Under the pieces are notes generated by a model. That model was not told the DNA's origin and ran no database searches. It saw nothing but the letters and a program-made list of their open reading frames with translations. A stretch of DNA of 64,000 nt, from the NCBI RefSeq assembly GCF_035594125.1, contig NC_087192.1, forward strand, positions 4,701,001-4,765,000. Reading direction: 5' to 3'. Shown piece after piece: positions 57,246 to 64,000 of this stretch (its first letter is position 1; the number at the start of each line of letters is the position of its first letter). Source of the DNA: Scylla paramamosain. Lineage: Eukaryota > Arthropoda > Malacostraca > Decapoda > Portunidae. The position numbers and the translations under genes are program-made.

Positions 57246-57737
57246 CATCGCTGTTCTGGTTTTCATATTTGTATTTGAAGCTAGACCTAACTCACTCACT
57301 CACTCACTCACTCACTCACACGATAGATGACTAGATACAAAGATCAATAGAAGCACGTTTGATTGACTGCCTTCACTGACCGACTGCAATTCTTGGACTA
57401 GCATACTGACTGACTGCAAATCTGTGACGAGGTAGCGGGCAGACTGACTCAGGTTGCGTGTCTGGCCTAGAAGTGTGAAATCGACTTTTCCTGGCCGGCC
57501 GACCCTCCGTCTGTCTCGCTGCCGTATCGGGGAGGCAGAAAAGTGGTGTTCCTAGTATTAATCTGAGACCTGGACGCTGTTATTCACGAGTGGTGGCCGC
57601 TAATCATCGCTGACTTATTCCTGGGTCGTGCGCTACACCAGGGCTCGCCAAAATTACTGCCCGCAGCGGTGTCTCGGAAGCCTTGGCCAACGGCGGGGAA
57701 TTCCCAGTAGTGCCCGATAGCCAGACGCACACATCCC

Positions 57738-57786
57738 CTTCTTCCTCCTCCTCCTCCTCCTCCTCCTCCTCCTCCTCCTCCTCCTC

Positions 57787-57838
<52 letters not shown>
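57738..57838. repeat. Compound (CCT)17(ACT)17 array
   Basis: Switch from CCT to ACT at about 57788 with phase kept. Confidence 0.97.
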
Positions 57839-57842
<4 letters not shown>

Positions 57843-58009
57843 TTGAACCCTCTTTCTCCTCCTCCTCCTCCTCCTTCAATTCCTTCTCCTTCTCTACTCG
57901 AGAATTTGTGTCTTCAACTCTTTTGTCTCTTTTAGTTTCGTTTTTAAATTGTTTTCATTTTCTTATTTTCTCTCTTTATCGTCTCCGTTCTCTTCTTCCT
58001 ACTCTCTTT

Positions 58010-58123
58010 TCTCCTCCTCCTCCTCCTCCTCCTCCTCCTCCTCCTCCTCCTTCCTCCTTCCCTCCCTCCGTCCCTCCCTCCCTCCGTCCCTCCCTCCCTC
58101 CCTCCCTCCCTCCCTCCGTCCCC
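58010..58123. repeat. (CTC)n and (CCCT)n/(CCGT) tract
   Basis: CTC run to 58048, then CCCT units with regularly placed CCGT variants. Confidence 0.95.
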
Positions 58124-58618
58124 TATGACCAAAGCCAGTCTATACCAGTAAATCCTGGCCACTACCACCTCCATCACCATCACAACCACCACCACTACCA
58201 CTACCGGCGTCCTATGCGAAGAGACCAGCATTCCGAGTCGGGTACAAAACTACTGTCTGAAACCTTACCTAAAAATGCCCCGAGGATGGACGCCCCTACC
58301 CTTCCGCTGCACCGCTGAAGGGAAAATTCCACTCGGGTGCAAAAATGGGAACAGCAATATGCCACTTTTCCCTTCCTTTAAAAAATATTGTTAATCTCCT
58401 TACAAGGGTACGACTCGGGATAAGAATTAAGATGTATAAATTCTCTCTCTGCCAATAGAAGGATTTCGGGTTCAGCTTGAGTTGGGGGAATACACTCAGC
58501 AACTTGTCGGGCGAAAGAAAACGTAAAAATTGAGAGGAAAGATGAGGGGAGACTTGTCCTTGGAAATATTGACTGTTTAACTGGTCTAGTCTTCTTGTAT
58601 TAGCATTCCGAGCATGGT

Positions 58619-58990
<372 letters not shown>

Positions 58991-59076
58991 TTATAGTAAA
59001 ATTTGTCTATTGATCTCCAGAATTACAAATTATTACCAGAGAATTGTGGGTATCCCATCAGATAATCGACTAACAT

Positions 59077-59480
59077 ACACTCACCTCTACTGTTCTTATT
59101 TTTCTTCCTTCAATCTTAAGTCCACTGATCTCCTAAGACTCTCTCAACTATCATGTTTTTTTATAAGGAGTCTGGCAGAAGATCACTGGGGAATTATCAG
59201 TATAGCCTTGGACAGAAGAGACGTGAGATGCAACACTTACCTCCACTGTTTCTTAGCTTTCTTCCTTTAGTCTCAGTCTCTAGTCCTCTAATCTCCTAAG
59301 ACTCAATCAACTACCAGGTTTAGTAGGGAGACTGGCAGAATTGAATAACTGGATGACACACTTCACCCTCTTCCACTATCCTCACCTTTCATTCTTCAGT
59401 CTCAAGTCCTCTAATCTTCTACAAATCAGTAAATACTCAGGAGATAAGGAGACTGACAGCGCATCTGATATAACTGTAGG
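59077..59480. repeat. Three-copy tandem repeat, unit about 123-156 bp
   Basis: ACAC.TCACCTCTAC-like starts at 59077, 59233 and 59355. Each copy has TTCTTC..TCAGTCTCAAGTCCTCTAATCT-type cores and ends in GGAGACTGGCAGA-type motifs. Confidence 0.75.
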
Positions 59481-59609
59481 CAAGGCAGACGCAGATAGTG
59501 AGTTACCTTACTTCTGATCAAGCTTGTGCAGACTCACTCGCTTGATTCGCTGCAGTTCACGCGAAGGTTTGGTCCCTCTTCCGAGATTGGGAGGATTCTA
59601 GGAACTGGC

Positions 59610-59611
<2 letters not shown>

Positions 59612-59691
<80 letters not shown>
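59612..59691. repeat. (GA)40 array ending in A11
   Basis: Pure array. Confidence 0.99.
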
Positions 59692-59696
<5 letters not shown>

Positions 59697-59783
59697 AAAA
59701 AACAGGACGCGGCAAATGACTACGAATGGGACACAAATCGACAATGTATCTGAACACGAACTACAAACAAGACACCTATTCAC

Positions 59784-59810
59784 CCACACACACACACACA
59801 CACACACACA
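59784..59810. repeat. (CA)13 array
   Basis: Pure, preceded by CACC. Confidence 0.97.
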
Positions 59811-60123
59811 AGGGACAGACGACAGCTGTTCACAAGACGACGCGGAGACACGAACGCCATGCAAACTGACGCAGGCGGGACAAGCGGAGAACAAAGGCAG
59901 TAGAATGAATTAAGGACACCCAGGAGTAATTTGCCCCGCGCCACGTTCACCTCACTACCCACTCTCTTCCCCTCCCTCTCTCCCTCCGGCCAGGTCGTCC
60001 CGTGTTACAGTGCCGGAGTTACGTATGTATGCAGGCGCGGGAGTCTTAGTCATCCCTGCGCATTCCTAGCTCGCCCTTTCATACCAACTGAGCCACAATT
60101 ATTAACCTCTACGAATCCCACTC

Positions 60124-60170
60124 TTCCTCCTCCTCCTCCTCCTCCTCCTCCTCCCCCTCCTCCTCCTCCC
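60124..60170. repeat. (CTC)15 array
   Basis: One CCC interruption; pyrimidine-rich filler follows to 60700. Confidence 0.96.
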
Positions 60171-60702
60171 CTCTCTTTCCTTTCATTATATCCCTCTTCT
60201 CTCTCTATCTCCCACTTCTCTCTCTATCTCTCTTTCTCTCCGCTCCGTTCTCCTCTCTGTCTCTCTGTGTGTACGACCCTCTCTTGCTTTCTTTCCAACC
60301 GTTCCTCTCTTATCTCTGTCTCTTCCTTTCTCTCCTCTCTCCCCCTCCTTTCTTTATTTCTGTTTCCGCGACTCCCTCTTCCCTTCTCCCATCTCTCTCT
60401 CTTTCTGTACAACCTCCTTTACTTCTCTCCGTCCTTCTTCCTCTCTACCTCTGTTTCGTTTCTCTGTCCCTCTCATGCCCTCTTCACTTTCTATCTCTCG
60501 CTTTCCTTCCCTTTCCTTCCTTCTGAATTTTCCTCCTCAAAACACTTCCCTTCTTCTTTCCCATCATTCTTTCACCGAGCTTCTCTCTTTCCTCTCTCCC
60601 AGTATCTCTCCCTTAGTTCGAGTACCTGCCTTTCCCTCCTTCCCCTTTTGTATCCCCTCTCTACATTCCTCTCCCCTCCCCTGCTTCATGTACCCCTCTC
60701 TG

Positions 60703-60703
<1 letters not shown>

Positions 60704-60736
<33 letters not shown>
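60704..60736. repeat. (CA)16 array
   Basis: Pure array. Confidence 0.97.
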
Positions 60737-60740
<4 letters not shown>

Positions 60741-60927
60741 GAGACTTTTTTCCCCTTTGTCTTGAGAGAAATGCAAATGGTAAGACCGAGTAAGTCACTC
60801 AGCCGCGAGGTAATGAGAGGCTGGGGATAAAAGAACACAAACCTGACTTGAAAACATTATGACGATGCACAAAAGGTTACGCCGACATTACGACAAAAAT
60901 TAAGACGGCATTTGGACCGGCGCCAGG

Positions 60928-60966
60928 AGGAGGAGGAGGAGGAGGAGGAGGAGGAGGAGGAGGAGG
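60928..60966. repeat. (GGA)13 array
   Basis: Pure array. Confidence 0.97.
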
Positions 60967-62094
60967 CGGGAGGAAGAGGAGAAGGAGGAAAAGGAGGTTT
61001 AACATTAAGGAGAAAAGAAGAACCATACTATACAGACTAATATCAGAGGGAAATCAGAGGGGGAAACTGAAGGAAATCTTTTTTTCTTGGGGGGGGAAGC
61101 GCCCTTGAATTATCTGTAAAAGGCGACGACGGAGGAACAAAGGTGAGAGTGTGTGGAGAAGTGATGAGGTGGAGGTGGAGGTGGAAGTTCATGACGTGAA
61201 GCGCAGGGTGGAGTAAGAGTGAGAGGGAGTGAGTGGGTGGGGTTGGATGGAGGGCATTGGGGGAGGGGGGCATCTGAGTGGTCCTCTTCCATCACTAGCG
61301 GTAATGGACACGTTTATGAGAAAGAGACAAAGACGGCACTTCCCACGCCAACCTCCGCATGGACGTCCTTCCTCAGTTCTTAGCTCTTCTCCTGCCCTTT
61401 TTGAAACCACCGTCTCATTCTCCTGTTCCTTCTCCTCCTCCTCTTAACTATTACCACTATTTCTTCTCTTTCTTCTCTTCTTTCTCTTACTATTCTTACT
61501 ACACCTACCACCTCTACTGTTACTCCTCCTCCTCCTCCTCCTCTTTCTCTTCTCTCGCGCAGGGTTCACGAGAAAGAACAGTAAAAGTCAGCATCAGATT
61601 TCACATACATTTTTTCCTCCCTTCCAGACGATTATCATTTCCTTCCCTGCGTTCTTTTCTTCACAGATTCTTTTCTCTCATTCTTTCCTCCTTTTCTAAT
61701 CTTTGCATCCCTTCCCTCCCCTCTCTCCCAATCTCATTCTCCCTCTTTTACCTCGTTTTCTCTACCTCTCTCTCCCTGTCCCTCCATCCCTCCTTCTTCC
61801 CTCCTTCGGCGTGCTGATCCAGTGAAGGGAACGAGGCTTAGAGGGAAAGGAGGTTTTCGTAGAAGAAAGGAGCGAGAAAGGGGCGGGAATGGGGGTGAAG
61901 GGAGCGAGAAGGGAGAGGGAGGGGGGACGGGAAGGGTTCCAGATGCACGGCCTACTGACCCAGATCCTGCACGGCCTACTGGTGTACCCGTGCAGGCCTA
62001 ACAGAGACACCGTGCATTGTATTGTGTTGTTGCGCGCTGTTGTCTTGTTCACTACGTTGTTCATTGTTTGGTAACTTTTGCCTTGGATTTTGCT

Positions 62095-62097
<3 letters not shown>
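60967..62097. other. Mixed low-complexity spacer
   Basis: G-rich (61090-61280), pyrimidine-rich (61380-61805) and G-rich (61830-61940) patches, plus CACGGCCTACTG duplicated at 61946 and 61970. No gene. Confidence 0.55.
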
Positions 62098-62148
<51 letters not shown>

Positions 62149-62161
62149 TGTGTGGGTGTGC
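62098..62161. repeat. (GT)n array with GGGT units
   Basis: Pure to about 62143, then GGTGTGTGTGGGTG. Confidence 0.97.
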
Positions 62162-62644
62162 GCATTTTCATATCTCTTCGTCGCATTTATCTGGTTTCCT
62201 TTTCATTTAATCTCTCGTTCATTGTCTTTTTTTCTTATCGGAATTATTTTACGTATGTAATCCTTGCTTTTTTTTATCTTTTCTTTCAATTTTTCCTTCC
62301 TTTATTTTCATCCTTTCCTCGAGCTTTCTCATTATAGTTTCCCTTTTTAATCTGCGCACTTACCTTCTTAACATTTAATTTTAGTTACCCTTGTTTTGCT
62401 TTTAAATCTTTATATTCAAACATTTTTTTTCGTAGCATTTTTTTCCTTTTTATCTACATATTCTCTTTACATTGCTCTTTCCTCCTGGTCGTATTTTCAC
62501 TATCGAGTCACTGGGCGGGTCGTGGCTCCAGGAAAGTCATCCAGAGTCGTGTTAAGTCGTGTAGTCGTCCCTCAGTTCCCCCATTCTCTATTTTTTTAGG
62601 GGAAACTTAATGATTTTAGATCCGTCAAATTTAATTTATGATGT

Positions 62645-62648
<4 letters not shown>

Positions 62649-62679
<31 letters not shown>
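62649..62679. repeat. (GA)15 array
   Basis: Short pure array in a T-rich to pyrimidine-rich stretch. Confidence 0.97.
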
Positions 62680-62682
<3 letters not shown>

Positions 62683-62739
62683 AGGAACCAAAAGTGTCCC
62701 TCGCCACGTAAATGTTTTGCTATTTATCTTTCAGACTGT

Positions 62740-63816
<1,077 letters not shown>

Positions 63817-64000
63817 ATTCCTGCACCAAGCTCGCGGCTTCAACATCAGCAATATTGATCAAGGCAGCATTGTTCGCCGCCCTGACCCCTCGTCCACTCT
63901 CCCCTGACCCCCTCTCCCCTCATCTCTTCCTCCCTTCACCTCTCTCTCTCTCTCGACCCCTCCTCATTTTCTCCCCTTGCCTTTGCTCTTGTCCCTCCCT

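Overview
The window is eukaryotic nuclear DNA dominated by microsatellites. About seventy long, mostly uninterrupted dinucleotide arrays, chiefly (CT)n/(GA)n with many (CA)n/(GT)n, sit in 64 kb, with long (CCT)n, (TTG)n, (AGT)n, (TTC)n, (TTA)n and (TATC)n tracts. Nearly all long open frames are translations of these arrays (Ser-Leu, Arg-Glu, Cys-Val, His-Thr, poly-Pro, poly-Arg) and are not genes. The array density and length, the scattered GGTTAGG motifs and the gene content point to a decapod crustacean, probably a crab or shrimp. This is an inference from sequence style, not a database result.

Only one gene is supported. A large exon on the + strand (from 23532, translated from 23603 to 24463) encodes the amino-terminal 287 residues of a K+-dependent Na+/Ca2+ exchanger (NCKX, SLC24 family; most like the Nckx30C/SLC24A1-A2 group). 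It has a hydrophobic N-terminal segment, an extracellular loop, the first transmembrane cluster and the alpha-1 ion-binding repeat. A branch point, pyrimidine tract and AG precede it, and a phase-0 GT donor ends it. The second half of the protein, with the alpha-2 repeat, is not recognised before 64000, so the 39.5 kb after the exon is probably one very long intron or intron plus intergenic DNA. The DNA before it is probably a 5' intron and upstream sequence. A weak candidate 5' non-coding exon ends at 22012.

Layout: 1-21350 is microsatellite-rich DNA with pyrimidine- or purine-rich filler. 21351-23531 holds a 130-bp tandem repeat, GT-rich and (GGGT)n tracts and the possible 5' region. 23532-24577 is the exon and its read-through tail. 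24578-50127 is again microsatellite-rich. 50128-54612 is an AT-richer island with no long CT/GA array. 54613-64000 is mixed.

The least expected structure is not a gene. Under the microsatellites lie at least a dozen unrelated, decayed low-copy tandem repeats, many with unit lengths near 105-145 bp (for example at 18538, 21351, 37616, 38161, 43400, 51801, 55005, 56621, 58619, 59077). In one of them (58619-58990) a long GA array sits at the place where the neighbouring copy has only a short GA run, so the array appears to have expanded inside one tandem copy. Coordinates of decayed repeats were placed by eye and are approximate.
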